Shown: in pieces, positions 44,845-53,347 of the stretch | How the letters are laid out: every line of letters starts with the position of its first letter | Numbering within the stretch: the first letter of the stretch is position 1 | Source of the DNA: Mycolicibacterium neworleansense | GTDB lineage: Bacteria; Actinomycetota; Actinomycetes; Mycobacteriales; Mycobacteriaceae | Direction of reading: 5' to 3' | Assembly: GCF_001245615.1 (NCBI RefSeq) | Contig: NZ_CWKH01000001.1 | Location: 2,480,001 to 2,544,000, forward strand | DNA: 64,000 bases | Position numbers and translations under genes: made by a program | Notes under the pieces: model-generated | Seen by the model: only the letters and a program-made list of their open reading frames with translations | The model's database searches: none | Told to the model about the DNA's origin: nothing

Positions 44845-46968
44845 TTACGAATTTTGGCGGCCCTTGACCAACTCGAGAACATCCGGGCCGTACTGCTCGA
44901 GCTTGCGTGCACCGATTCCGGGGAGAGCCACCAGCGCAGCCTCGTCGGCCGGCATCGACTCGGCGATGGCGATCAGGGTGTTGTCGGTGAACACCACATA
45001 CGCCGGGACTTTCATCTCCTTTGAGACACGCAGCCGCCACTCCTTGAGTTCGGAGAGCAGCTCCTCGTCCAGGTCCGACGGGCAGGTTTCGCAGCGGCGC
45101 AACATAATCGCCGGCGGCGTCGTCAGGGCGGCATTGCATACCCGGCAGCGCGGCGCCGGACCACGCTGACGACGTGCCCGATCCGGACCGGAGCCGGCCG
45201 AATTCTGCAGTTGCGGCGCAATGCCGTTGAGGAATCGCGACGGCCGCCGGCCCTGACGCCCGCCCGGAGTGCGGGCCAGCGCCCAGCTCAGCCCGAGGTG
45301 CACCCGAGCGCGAGTGACCCCTACATAGAGCAGGCGGCGTTCCTCCTCCACCGGCTCGCTGTCGGGACCGTGCGCGAGCGCGTGCGAGATCGGCAGTGTG
45401 TTGTCGGCCAGGCCGACCAGGAACACCGCATCCCACTCCAGACCCTTGGCCGCGTGCAGCGACGCCAACGTCACACCCTGCACCACCGGTGGATGCCGGG
45501 CATCGGCCCGCTGGCGCAACTCGGCGACCAGCGCCCGCAGATCCAGTTCCGGACGCACCGCGACCTCTTCGTCGACCAACTCGGCCAACGCCGTCAGCGC
45601 CTCCCAGCGTTCGCGGGCCTTCGTACCGGCCGGTGGCTCGGCGGTCAGGCCGAGCGGCTCGAGCAGCTCACGCACGAGGGCGGGCAGGTTGTCCTCGGGG
45701 ATGTCACGCTCGGCGAAGCGCTGCATGGCCACCAGCGCCTGACGGATCTCCTGGCGGCTGAAGAAGCCCTCGCCACCGCGCACCTGGAAGGCGATCCCGG
45801 CCTCGGTGAGCGCCTCCTCATAAACCTCGGACTGCGCGTTGATCCGGTAGAGCACCGCGATCTCGGCCGGCTCCGTTCCGTTTTCGATCAGCTTCTTGAT
45901 GGAGCGGGCGACGGCGTTGGCCTCGGCGACCTCGTCGGGATATTCGGAGAACGTCGGCTCGGGGCCAGGATCGCGCTGCCCGACCAGGTGCAGCTTGCTG
46001 CCGGCCATCCGGCCGCGCGCCGCCGCGATGACCCGGTTGGCCAACGACACCACCTGCGGCGTGGAGCGATAGTCACGCTCGAGGCGCACCACCGCGGCGT
46101 CGGGGAAGCGCCGCGAGAAGTCCAGCAGGAAACGCGGGGTGGCCCCGGTGAACGAGTAGATCGTCTGGTTGGCGTCACCGACCACGGTGAGGTCGTCGCG
46201 CTCCCCCAGCCAGGCGTCGAGCACCCGCTGCTGCAGGGGGGTGACGTCCTGGTACTCGTCGACGACGAAGCAGCGGTAGCGATCGCGGAATTCCTGGGCG
46301 ACCGCGGCGTCGTTCTCGATCGCCGCGGCGGTGTGCAGCAGCAGATCGTCGAAATCCAACAACGCCGAGCCGTCCCGTCGAGCTTTGAGCGCCTCGTACC
46401 CCGAATAGACCGCCGCGACTTTAGACGCGTCGAACGGGATGTCGCGCCCGGTCTTGGCCACCGCGGTGCTGTAGCCCTCGGGGGTGATCAAAGATGCCTT
46501 GGCCCACTCGATTTCACCGGCCAGGTCACGGACGTCGTCGGTGCTGGTCTGCATGCCGGCCCGGTTGGCGGCCTGCGCGACCACGGCGAACTTGCTGTCG
46601 AGCAACTCCCAGCCGGTATCCCCGACCAGGCGCGGCCAGAAATACTGCAGCTGCCGGCGCGCCGCGGCGTGAAACGTCACCGCCTGCACCGCAGCGGTGT
46701 TCACCCCCGACTCCTGGCCGAGCACCCGCAACCGGCCCCGCATCTCACCGGCGGCCCGCGCGGTGAACGTCACCGCGAGCACTTGGCTGGGGGCGACGTG
46801 ACCTCCGGCCACCAGGTGCGCGATCCGGCGGGTGATGGTGCGGGTTTTGCCGGTACCCGCACCGGCCAGCACGCACACCGGGCCGCGGGCGGCCAGCACG
46901 GCCTCCCGCTGCTCATCGTCCAGATCGCCCAGCGCGGGCGAGGCAGCCTCCAACGGCATGCGCTCCAT
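44845..46968 (-). CDS. uvrD2: ATP-dependent DNA helicase UvrD2
   Basis: 707 residues from the ATG at 46968 (TTG at 46989 is open too). Superfamily 1A helicase: Walker [11 protein letters not shown], motif [12 protein letters not shown], motif [16 protein letters not shown], motif [14 protein letters not shown]. The C-terminus has the UvrD2-specific tetracysteine pair (CRVC...CETC) and an HRDC domain ([20 protein letters not shown]). A 3'-5' helicase, essential in mycobacteria as reported for M. tuberculosis. whiB7's promoter starts right behind its stop. Confidence 0.95.
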   Translation of the reverse strand: MERMPLEAASPALGDLDDEQREAVLAARGPVCVLAGAGTGKTRTITRRIAHLVAGGHVAPSQVLAVTFTARAAGEMRGRLRVLGQESGVNTAAVQAVTFHAAARRQLQYFWPRLVGDTGWELLDSKFAVVAQAANRAGMQTSTDDVRDLAGEIEWAKASLITPEGYSTAVAKTGRDIPFDASKVAAVYSGYEALKARRDGSALLDFDDLLLHTAAAIENDAAVAQEFRDRYRCFVVDEYQDVTPLQQRVLDAWLGERDDLTVVGDANQTIYSFTGATPRFLLDFSRRFPDAAVVRLERDYRSTPQVVSLANRVIAAARGRMAGSKLHLVGQRDPGPEPTFSEYPDEVAEANAVARSIKKLIENGTEPAEIAVLYRINAQSEVYEEALTEAGIAFQVRGGEGFFSRQEIRQALVAMQRFAERDIPEDNLPALVRELLEPLGLTAEPPAGTKARERWEALTALAELVDEEVAVRPELDLRALVAELRQRADARHPPVVQGVTLASLHAAKGLEWDAVFLVGLADNTLPISHALAHGPDSEPVEEERRLLYVGVTRARVHLGLSWALARTPGGRQGRRPSRFLNGIAPQLQNSAGSGPDRARRQRGPAPRCRVCNAALTTPPAIMLRRCETCPSDLDEELLSELKEWRLRVSKEMKVPAYVVFTDNTLIAIAESMPADEAALVALPGIGARKLEQYGPDVLELVKGRQNS

Positions 46969-47013
46969 GATGTCAGGGACCGGTGACAATCCCCGGCCCG
47001 GCGTGGCCCGCGT

Positions 47014-47757
47014 CTACTGCTGCCGGCTCAGCCACTGCTCGAAGGTGGTGGGCGCGATACGTGCCCCCTGGCCCGGCAGCAACGCATTGCCGGCCATCTG
47101 CACACCGAACACCGAGGACCACGTCGGCACCAGCGTCACCTCCCGACCGCGCACCGCCAGGGTGCGCCGGGCCATGTCCACCAGGTCCTGGGTCTGCGGG
47201 CCGGCCACATCGGTGTAGCGGCCCTGCGGGGCACCCACGACGACCTCGGCGAGCACGGCGGCCACATCGTCGGGATCGATGGGCTGCACCAGCAGCGGCG
47301 CGATCGCGGCGCTACCGTCCTGTTCGGTCCAGCCCACCACCATTTCGGCGAAATCGTGGAACTGGGTGGCCGGCACGATCGTCCACGGCACCGGCCCGGC
47401 CTCGATCAGCCTCTCCTGCTCACGTTTTCCGGCGTAGTGCGGATTGCCCTCGATGTCGTGGATCCCCACGATCGACAGCAGCACGTGATGCGCCACGCCG
47501 GCCCGCTCCTCGGCCGCGAGCAGATTGCGGGTGGCGGCGCCAAGGTAGTGCACCGTGCTGTCCCGATCGGTGGGCGGGGCGCTGATCGCGTCGACCACCG
47601 CCTGCACCCCGGTCAAAGCCGCGTCGAGGCCCTCACCGGTGGAGAGGTCCACCCCGTTCGAGCGGCTGATGGCCACCACGTCATGGCCTGCTCCCTGCAG
47701 GGCGGCGACCACACGCGCCCCGATGTTTCCCGTAGCTCCGGCAACTGCGATTCGCAT
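47014..47757 (-). CDS. NAD(P)-binding atypical SDR (NmrA/YwnB-like)
   Basis: 247 residues. N-terminal MRIAVAGATGNIGARVVAAL is the Gly-x-x-Gly-x-x-Gly dinucleotide site of atypical SDRs, followed by VVAISRSNGVDLSTGEGLDA. It lacks the classical Tyr-x-x-x-Lys catalytic set, apart from YAGKREQE, so it may be a sensor, reductase or quinone-binding protein. It diverges from the Rrf2 regulator over 72 bp containing a long palindrome, so it is the likely target of that regulator. Confidence 0.8.
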   Translation of the reverse strand: MRIAVAGATGNIGARVVAALQGAGHDVVAISRSNGVDLSTGEGLDAALTGVQAVVDAISAPPTDRDSTVHYLGAATRNLLAAEERAGVAHHVLLSIVGIHDIEGNPHYAGKREQERLIEAGPVPWTIVPATQFHDFAEMVVGWTEQDGSAAIAPLLVQPIDPDDVAAVLAEVVVGAPQGRYTDVAGPQTQDLVDMARRTLAVRGREVTLVPTWSSVFGVQMAGNALLPGQGARIAPTTFEQWLSRQQ

Positions 47758-47777
47758 GGCTTCTCCGATCCTCGCCG

Positions 47778-47814
47778 ACAGATATCTCGGACTATATAGG
47801 TCCGTAATATCTGT
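47778..47814. promoter_or_regulatory. 37-bp palindrome, candidate Rrf2 operator
   Basis: ACAGATATCTCGGAC (47778-47792), spacer TATATAG, GTCCGTAATATCTGT (47800-47814). The arms pair at 13 of 15 positions. It occupies the middle of the divergent promoter region between the NAD(P)-binding protein and the Rrf2 gene. Confidence 0.7.
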
Positions 47815-47829
47815 AATAAACTACGGGCT

Positions 47830-48306
47830 GTGAAACTTCCCGTGGCCACCGAGTGGGCGCTGCACTGCGCGACGTCGCTGGCGCAGCTCGAGCCCGGGGC
47901 CACCGCATCGGCGGCCGATCTGGCGGAGTACTTCGACCTGCCCGCGGCCTATCTGGCCAAACAGCTGCAAGCGCTGACCCGCGCGGGCGTGCTGGCCGCG
48001 ACGACCGGCCCGCGCGGCGGCTTCCGGCTCGGGCGGGCACCCACAGACGTCACACTGCTTCAGATCGTCGAGGCCGTCGACGGCGCATCACCGCCGTACG
48101 AATGCCGCGAGATCCGGCAGCAGGGCCGCGGCGCCCTACCCGCCGGCTGGTGCCGCCACGAGTGCATCCTGGCGGTGAAGATGGCCGAGGCTCACCAGGC
48201 CTGGCGGTCCAGCCTCGACGGCGTCACGCTCGCCGACATCCTCGCCGACATACCCGCCGCGGCGCCGGCCCGCACCCGAAAGTTGTTGGGCCGAAAGGGC
48301 TCATAG
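47830..48306 (+). CDS. Rrf2-family regulator with cysteine cluster
   Basis: 158 residues from a GTG. Winged helix-turn-helix (ATEWALHCATSLAQLEPGAT; LAEYFDLPAAYLAKQLQALT; GPRGGFRLGRAP). In the sensor region three cysteines, at YECREIRQQ and GWCRHEC, give the C-x(n)-C-x3-C spacing used for iron-sulfur or thiol sensing in IscR/NsrR-type members, with a further Cys in the first helix. Probably a redox/NO/electrophile sensor controlling the divergent NAD(P)-binding protein. Its last 6 bases overlap the end of the DapA-like gene. Confidence 0.83.
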   Translation: MKLPVATEWALHCATSLAQLEPGATASAADLAEYFDLPAAYLAKQLQALTRAGVLAATTGPRGGFRLGRAPTDVTLLQIVEAVDGASPPYECREIRQQGRGALPAGWCRHECILAVKMAEAHQAWRSSLDGVTLADILADIPAAAPARTRKLLGRKGS

Positions 48307-49179
48307 CAGGAGCTGGCGCAACTCCTCACGACCGCCGGCGTCGAGCGGAAGCAGCGGCGGGCGCGGGGCTCCCACCCCCCGCCCCCGCAGCCCGAGTCCA
48401 CCCTTGACCGTGGTGGGCAGACCGCCGGCCACGATGAACTCCAGGAAGGGCTTGAGTTCGGTGTATATGGCCTCGGCCTTCGCCCAGTCTCCAGCCTGTG
48501 CCGCCGCGTAGAGATCGAGGCACGGCTGCGGCAGCAGGTTCGGCGCCGCGGTACACCAGCCCTTGGCTCCGACCTTGAAGGCCTTGAGAATCATGGGATT
48601 ACTGCCGTTGTAGAACGGCAACTGGCCGCCGGTGAGCTCGGCCAGGCGCTCCATGCGGGTGATGTCCCCGGTGGATTCCTTGACCATGGTGACGTTGTCG
48701 ATGTCGGTGAACATCTGGACCAGCAGTTCCGGCCGCATGTCGATGCCGCTGGTGGCTGGGTTGTTGTACACCATGATCGGAATGCCTATCGCGGCACCGA
48801 TCGCCGCGTAGTGCTGGGCGATTTCCCGTTCGGACAGTTTCCAGTAGGAGATGGGCAGCACCATGACCGCGTCGGCACCGGCCCGCTCGGCATACCGCGC
48901 ACGACGAATAGTGTTGGCAGTGGTCAGATCTGACGCACCGATGATGACCGGCACCCGACGGTCGACCACCCCGATCGTGGTGTCGATGACGGTATCGAAC
49001 TCGGCCTCGGTGAGATACGCCGATTCACCGGTGCTGCCGAGCGGGACGATTCCGTGCGCTCCCCCGGTGACCAACCGGTCGACGAGGGCGGCCAGCTTGC
49101 CCGTGTCGATCTGGTGATCCTCGGTGAAAGGAGTCACCGGATAGGCGAGAATTCCGTGGATCTCAGTGCTGGAGGGCAT
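48301..49179 (-). CDS. DapA-family lyase (dihydrodipicolinate synthase-like)
   Basis: 292 residues, (beta/alpha)8 pyruvate-type aldolase. GSTGESAYLTEAEF (pyruvate-binding GSTGE) and Schiff-base Lys in TMVKESTGD are visible; the catalytic Tyr lies in MVYNNPA. The C-terminus (RGRGVGAPRPPLLPLDAGGR) matches the sugar/hydroxy-acid aldolase branch rather than lysine synthesis. AAGGACAC precedes its ATG. It follows the class II aldolase gene by 43 bp, so both belong to one operon, perhaps a retro-aldol step on a hydroxy-keto acid. Substrate unknown. Confidence 0.82.
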   Translation of the reverse strand: MPSSTEIHGILAYPVTPFTEDHQIDTGKLAALVDRLVTGGAHGIVPLGSTGESAYLTEAEFDTVIDTTIGVVDRRVPVIIGASDLTTANTIRRARYAERAGADAVMVLPISYWKLSEREIAQHYAAIGAAIGIPIMVYNNPATSGIDMRPELLVQMFTDIDNVTMVKESTGDITRMERLAELTGGQLPFYNGSNPMILKAFKVGAKGWCTAAPNLLPQPCLDLYAAAQAGDWAKAEAIYTELKPFLEFIVAGGLPTTVKGGLGLRGRGVGAPRPPLLPLDAGGREELRQLLL

Positions 49180-49222
49180 GTTTGTGTCCTTCTTTCGTAC
49201 GGATGAGGGCTGGGACTCGGGA

Positions 49223-50008
49223 TCAACTGGTCAACGCGTCGGGATGATTGCGGAGCGCGCGGCGGGCGTAGTAGGCAAAGTTCGCCTGGCTGCGCTTGGG
49301 CCGCAGCGTCCAGTCGTGGGCCTCGCGGGCAAGGCGCGGAGGCAGCTCGGCGATCGTTCCCGCTGCCATGGCGGCCAATTGCAGTTTGGCGCCACGCTCG
49401 ATCAACATCGCCAGCGAGCACGACTCCTCGATGCTGGCCCCGGCGATTACGTGCCCGTGGTGGGCCAGCAGGATGGCTTTCTTGTCACCCAGTGCGGCAC
49501 TGATGATCTCGCCTTCTTCGTTGCCGACCGGAACGCCGGGCCAGTCGGCCAGGAAGGCGCAATCGTCATACAGCGGCGCGATGTCCATCTGGGACACCTG
49601 CAACGGAACTTCGAGCATCGAAAGCGCGGCGACGTGGAACGGGTGGGTGTGGACGATGCACTGCACATCGGGCCGAGCGCGGTAGATCCAGCTGTGAAAT
49701 CGGTTGGCGGGATTTGCCATTCCGCCGCCTTCGAGAACGTTCAGATCTTCGTCCACGAGCAGCAGATTGTCCTCGGTGATCTCGTCGAACCCCAAACCCA
49801 GGCGCTGTGTGTAGTAGGTGCCCGACTTCTCGGCCCGCGCGGTGATCTGGCCCGCCAGACCTGAGTCGTGGCCGGCATCGAACAAAGCCCGACAGGTAAG
49901 GGCGAGCTTCTGTCGCGTCGTCAGCGTTGATTCTTCGATGTGGGCCGACAAGCCATCGAGTGCGCGCTGCATCAGAACTTGTTTCGAATCACCAAGCGTG
50001 GTGGTCAT
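49223..50008 (-). CDS. Class II aldolase/adducin family protein
   Basis: 261 residues. The fold's metal ligands are seen in CIVHTHPFHVAAL (two His) and LAHHGHVIAG (His), with TRQKLALTCRALFDAGHDSG at the N-terminus and a substrate loop GLGFDEIT. Members cleave sugar phosphates or hydroxy acids, or decarboxylate/hydroxylate small acids. First gene of the minus-strand pair with the DapA-like lyase. A 19-bp operator is centred 57 bp upstream of its ATG. Confidence 0.83.
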   Translation of the reverse strand: MTTTLGDSKQVLMQRALDGLSAHIEESTLTTRQKLALTCRALFDAGHDSGLAGQITARAEKSGTYYTQRLGLGFDEITEDNLLLVDEDLNVLEGGGMANPANRFHSWIYRARPDVQCIVHTHPFHVAALSMLEVPLQVSQMDIAPLYDDCAFLADWPGVPVGNEEGEIISAALGDKKAILLAHHGHVIAGASIEESCSLAMLIERGAKLQLAAMAAGTIAELPPRLAREAHDWTLRPKRSQANFAYYARRALRNHPDALTS

Positions 50009-50055
50009 CTCGGGATTCCTTTCCGCTTCGGGTTACCGGGGACACAACTCGAACT

Positions 50056-50074
50056 GTAGGACACATAGTGTCCT
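50056..50074. promoter_or_regulatory. XRE-cupin operator copy 1
   Basis: GTAGGACA-CATAG-TGTCCT: AGGACA and TGTCCT are perfect inverted half-sites with a 5-base spacer. It lies 48-66 bp upstream of the class II aldolase ATG. Confidence 0.7.
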
Positions 50075-50130
50075 GACGTCAACAGTATGGACTCCGCTAC
50101 GTGCAATCGCGGGTCAATCACGTTTCCTTT

Positions 50131-50149
50131 ATGACACATTGTGTCCTAT
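50131..50149. promoter_or_regulatory. XRE-cupin operator copy 2
   Basis: Reads ATAGGACA-CAATG-TGTCAT on the minus strand, identical half-sites and spacing to copy 3. It lies 46-64 bp upstream of the secreted-protein ATG and 57 bp from copy 1. Confidence 0.7.
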
Positions 50150-50194
50150 GATTGGAGGCGTATCGCTCAGACCATCAAGAAGGAGTGGAAAGCC

Positions 50195-50494
50195 ATGAAG
50201 AACATCGCAACCTGCACGGCGTTATCTATCGGCGCGGTCGCGAGCTGGCTCACCGCCGGAGCCGCCGTTGCCGCCGCGGCCCCCACCGGCCCGTCGGCAG
50301 CCGAAACCATCGCGCGCCTACAGGCCGACGGCAAGCGGGTGATCATCAACAAGGTCGGCAGCGGCCCACTCAGTCAGTGCACCGTGACCGATGTCCGCGC
50401 CGTCGTCGTACGCCCGCAAGCCAAGACGGTCACCATTCACGGACTGCCGGATTTCGAACCGATCCCCACCGTGCACGTCAACCTCAAATGCTGA
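50195..50494 (+). CDS. Small secreted protein
   Basis: 99 residues from the ATG at 50195, preceded by AAGGAGTGG. Signal peptide MKNIATCTALSIGAVASWL with a likely cleavage at AVAAAAP (residues 24-30). The mature 70 residues hold two cysteines (SQCTVTDV and the C-terminal LKC), probably a disulfide, and a Val-rich beta pattern. Similar tiny exported proteins occur throughout mycobacteria; function unknown. It sits between the aldolase and XRE-cupin genes and shares their operator, so it may belong to the same response. Confidence 0.7.
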   Translation: MKNIATCTALSIGAVASWLTAGAAVAAAAPTGPSAAETIARLQADGKRVIINKVGSGPLSQCTVTDVRAVVVRPQAKTVTIHGLPDFEPIPTVHVNLKC

Positions 50495-50501
50495 GAGGCC
50501 T

Positions 50502-51029
50502 TCAGCGATTGCGGCTGTACTCGGTGTGCGTGATCACCAGAACCTCGCTCGGCGTGGTTCCCCGCTGCCGCAGTTGGTGCGGCAAGGAGGCATCGAAGTA
50601 CGCGCAATCGCCGGGTTCCAGGGTGACCAACTCATCCTGGTAGCGCAGCTCCACGACGCCGGCATGGACGAACACCAGCTCCTGCCCGGCGTGTTCCGGA
50701 TGCGGGTGCTCGGCGAACTTGAGTGTCGGTCGCACGATGAACGGCGACATCGACTTCCCGAGCATCCCGGCGGCCACGGCCTGATACCGGTTGTCACTGC
50801 GGTCGCCGGCGCGGTCGACCGACAACGTCGTGACCGCCGGATCCTCGGAGAACAACTGTGCGACATCGACATCGAGCGCACGGGCAACTTTCATCGCAAC
50901 CGCGATCGACGGGGTGGAGCGCTGCCGTTCGACCTTGGACAGGTAACTCTTGGTCAATCCCGTCGCTTCGGCCAGCTCCTCAAGGGTCATACCCCGCTGT
51001 TGGCGCACAGCACGCAGCAGAGCGCTCAT
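50502..51029 (-). CDS. XRE-family regulator with cupin sensor domain
   Basis: 175 residues. N-terminal helix-turn-helix (LRAVRQQRGMTLEELAEATG, LTKSYLSKVERQRSTPSIAV), then a C-terminal cupin (HPEHAGQELVFVHAGVVELR, LEPGDCAYFDASLPHQL). The type regulates catabolism or polyamine/sulfur metabolism with the cupin as ligand sensor. A copy of the 19-bp operator lies 48-66 bp upstream, so it is autoregulated; the other copies lie before the aldolase and secreted-protein genes. Its stop faces the secreted-protein gene 7 bp away. Confidence 0.87.
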   Translation of the reverse strand: MSALLRAVRQQRGMTLEELAEATGLTKSYLSKVERQRSTPSIAVAMKVARALDVDVAQLFSEDPAVTTLSVDRAGDRSDNRYQAVAAGMLGKSMSPFIVRPTLKFAEHPHPEHAGQELVFVHAGVVELRYQDELVTLEPGDCAYFDASLPHQLRQRGTTPSEVLVITHTEYSRNR

Positions 51030-51076
51030 GACACCTCCCGCCCACCTCCGACGACGCCCGTTCTACCTATGGTCGC

Positions 51077-51095
51077 ATAGGACAGCGGGTGTCAT
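51077..51095. promoter_or_regulatory. XRE-cupin operator copy 3 (autoregulation)
   Basis: ATAGGACA-GCGGG-TGTCAT. Half-sites and spacing equal those of copy 2. It lies in the promoter region of the XRE-cupin gene. Confidence 0.65.
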
Positions 51096-51130
51096 ATCGT
51101 CGACATTCCGATTTGTCGGCGGTGAACCGA

Positions 51131-52147
51131 TCACGTGCCGGTGGCGGTGACCAACGCCCACAAGCCGTCGGCTCCGGCGGTAGTGGCGTAGCCCGTCAGG
51201 GTCTCGTCCCAGTGCGCCACCGAGCCGTACTCCGACCGCCAGGACAGCGCGGGCATGGTGAACTCATGCAAACGGTGCTCGCGCGTGGTGCCGATCGCAC
51301 CGTGCACCTGATGAGCGTTGCGCACCACCACCGAGGTCGCATGCCCGACGCACGAACGTGCGACGGCGACAAGGAAATCCAGGTGCGGAGACGACCAGTC
51401 CGACCGCAGCGCCTCGGCCAGGGCGCCGTCGGTGGCGGCCCGGGCCAGCGCCGACTCGGCCGCGATGTCGGCCACCAGATGCTGCACGGCCTGGAACTTG
51501 GCCAGCGGCCGGCCGAACTGGGTGCGCTCGCCGGCGTGCGCCACCGACAGCGCCAGGATCCGGTCCAGCGCCGCGCACACTTGTACCGCGCGCACCAGCG
51601 CGGCCCGGCGGGTGAACTGTGCCACCACGTCATCGGTCACGGGGGTGCCCGACAACGAGGCGAGATCCGCGCTGACCGCGTCGCGGGGTTCCCCCGCGTT
51701 GTTGAGGCTCGCGGTGACGGCCAGTGACGCGGTCTCCACATCGGCCACGCGATGGCCCGGGCCGTCGCGCCAGAGCAGCACCACCCGCTGTGCCTCGGCC
51801 GCCCAGGGTACGGCCCGCGCGACACCCTGGTCGTCGAGCAGACAGGCGGTACGCCGGGCCTCGTCGACCGCCAGCCCCGCCGTCTCCAACAGCCAACAGG
51901 CCAGCAGATCGTGTTCGGCCAGCGGGATTTTCACGCCGTGCCAGGCGGCCGCACGCAATAGTTCGACGGCCTCGGCCCAGCCCGCACCACTGCCACCGGA
52001 TTCCTCGGATCCGGTGAGCCGGACCAGGCCGAGCTCGTCCAGCCGGCCCCACAATTCAACGATGCCCTCACCGGGCGGGTACTTTTCACGGTGCGCGGCG
52101 AACACCGCCGACATCATCTCGATCAGTTCGGCGTCAACAGCGCTCAT
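51131..52147 (-). CDS. Acyl-CoA dehydrogenase, short (second subunit?)
   Basis: 338 residues from the ATG at 52147. Acyl-CoA dehydrogenase fold with the FAD-interaction segment GERTQFGRPLAKFQAVQHLV and NAHQVHGAIGTTREH near the C-terminus. The middle beta domain is short and the usual catalytic-base region is replaced. Short members like this act as the non-catalytic half of alpha2-beta2 acyl-CoA dehydrogenases in mycobacterial steroid degradation (FadE26/27-type). The other half is probably the gene immediately upstream. Its initiation region is part of a 32-bp tandem repeat. Confidence 0.8.
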   Translation of the reverse strand: MSAVDAELIEMMSAVFAAHREKYPPGEGIVELWGRLDELGLVRLTGSEESGGSGAGWAEAVELLRAAAWHGVKIPLAEHDLLACWLLETAGLAVDEARRTACLLDDQGVARAVPWAAEAQRVVLLWRDGPGHRVADVETASLAVTASLNNAGEPRDAVSADLASLSGTPVTDDVVAQFTRRAALVRAVQVCAALDRILALSVAHAGERTQFGRPLAKFQAVQHLVADIAAESALARAATDGALAEALRSDWSSPHLDFLVAVARSCVGHATSVVVRNAHQVHGAIGTTREHRLHEFTMPALSWRSEYGSVAHWDETLTGYATTAGADGLWALVTATGT

Positions 52148-52214
52148 CAGTCCCGTCTCCTCTTCGCGCAAGCGCTCATCAGTGCCGTCTCCTCTTCGCG
52201 CAAGCGCTCATCAG
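52140..52214. repeat. 32-bp tandem duplication of an RBS/start region
   Basis: The unit GCGCTCATCAGT... recurs at 52140, 52172 and (partly) 52204; full units differ only by one base. On the minus strand each holds AGGAGA, a start ATG and AGCGCT. Copies 2 and 3 therefore begin mini-frames of ten codons, MSACAKRRRD and MSACAKRRRH, each ending at TGA, before the true start in copy 1. Confidence 0.88.
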
Positions 52215-53347
52215 CGCAACCCCAGCCCCCGCGCAATGACCCCACGCAACACCTCGTTGGTCCCGCCACGCAGGGTGAACCCCGGACGTTGCACCACGGC
52301 ATCGGCCAGCATGGCGCGGTACCCGTCGTCATCGGGCTCACCGAGCACGTCGGCGAAATCGGCGATGTCACCTTCGGTGGAGGTGCCCAGCACCTTCACC
52401 ACGGCCGCCGCCGTATCGGCCGGTTCATGACGCTCCAACGCGCCGGCGACCGCCATCGACATCTGGTGCAGGCCGGTGAGCCGGGCCAGATAGCGCCCCA
52501 GATCGGTGTGGCGGGGCAGGGAGCCGTCACCCATGTGGCTGGCCATGTCGGCCAGCAGCGGGAACGTCGACAGGAACCGCTCGGGCCCGCTGCGTTCGAA
52601 GCTCAGCTCCGAGGTCACCTGCTGCCAGCCGTTGCCGATGGTGCCGAACACCATGGCGTCGGGCACGAACACCTCATCGAGGATCACCTCGTTGAAGTGA
52701 TGCTTGCCGTTCATCGAGATGATGGGCCGGATATCGACGCCGGGAGCGTGCAGATCGACGATGAACTGGCTCAGGCCGTCGTGGCGGTGGGCGGGATCCA
52801 ACGGCGCGCTACGGGCCAGGCAGATGAACGCATGCGCCAGATGCGCCCCTGAGGTCCACACCTTGGCACCGGTGATCGCCCAACCGCCGTCAACCTGAAC
52901 GGCCTTGGTGCGCACACTGGCCAGATCCGACCCGGAGTCCGGCTCGGACATGCCGATACCGAAGTAACACTCACCTTTGGCTATGGCGGGCAAGAACTTT
53001 CGCCGCTGCTCCTCGGTGCCGTACTTGAGCAACGAGGGAACGATCTGGCGGTCGGCGATCCAGTGTGCCCCCACCGGTGCCCCGGCGGCCAGCAGTTCCT
53101 CGGTGACCACGAACCGCTCCTGATGGCTGCGCCCGTGACCGCCGTATTCGACGGGCACCGTCATGCCCAGCCAACCGCGGGCGGCCAGCGCCCGGCTGAA
53201 GTCCTCGTCCCATCCGGTCAGCCAGCTGTCGGCGTACCGGCCGACCTTGCCGGCCCGCTGCTGCTCGGCGACGAACTCGCGCACCTGCAATCGCAACTCG
53301 TCGAGCTCATGCGGGTCGCCGGCCACCGGGGGCACCAATCGGGTCAT
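52211..53347 (-). CDS. Acyl-CoA dehydrogenase, full length (FadE type)
   Basis: 378 residues. ADH-type N-terminal helical domain (LRLQVREFVAEQQRAGKVGR), flavin/substrate segment CYFGIGMSEPDSGSDLASVR, beta-domain WAITGAKVWTSGAHLAHAF, and the region FERSGPERFLST where many FadE enzymes carry their catalytic Glu. Oxidises an acyl-CoA with FAD. Paired with the short dehydrogenase downstream as a probable heterotetramer. The stop TGA overlaps an ATG of the repeat (TGATG). Starts 100 bp from the divergent mrx1. Confidence 0.87.
   Translation of the reverse strand: MTRLVPPVAGDPHELDELRLQVREFVAEQQRAGKVGRYADSWLTGWDEDFSRALAARGWLGMTVPVEYGGHGRSHQERFVVTEELLAAGAPVGAHWIADRQIVPSLLKYGTEEQRRKFLPAIAKGECYFGIGMSEPDSGSDLASVRTKAVQVDGGWAITGAKVWTSGAHLAHAFICLARSAPLDPAHRHDGLSQFIVDLHAPGVDIRPIISMNGKHHFNEVILDEVFVPDAMVFGTIGNGWQQVTSELSFERSGPERFLSTFPLLADMASHMGDGSLPRHTDLGRYLARLTGLHQMSMAVAGALERHEPADTAAAVVKVLGTSTEGDIADFADVLGEPDDDGYRAMLADAVVQRPGFTLRGGTNEVLRGVIARGLGLR

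Noticed and set aside
45211..46986. 591-codon plus-strand frame opposite uvrD2
   Set aside because: Composition is that of a GC-rich antisense shadow; uvrD2 motifs are unambiguous on the other strand.
49184..49190. GTGTCCT next to the DapA-like start as a further XRE-cupin half-site
   Set aside because: It is part of the AAGGACAC ribosome-binding site of that gene and has no partner half-site.
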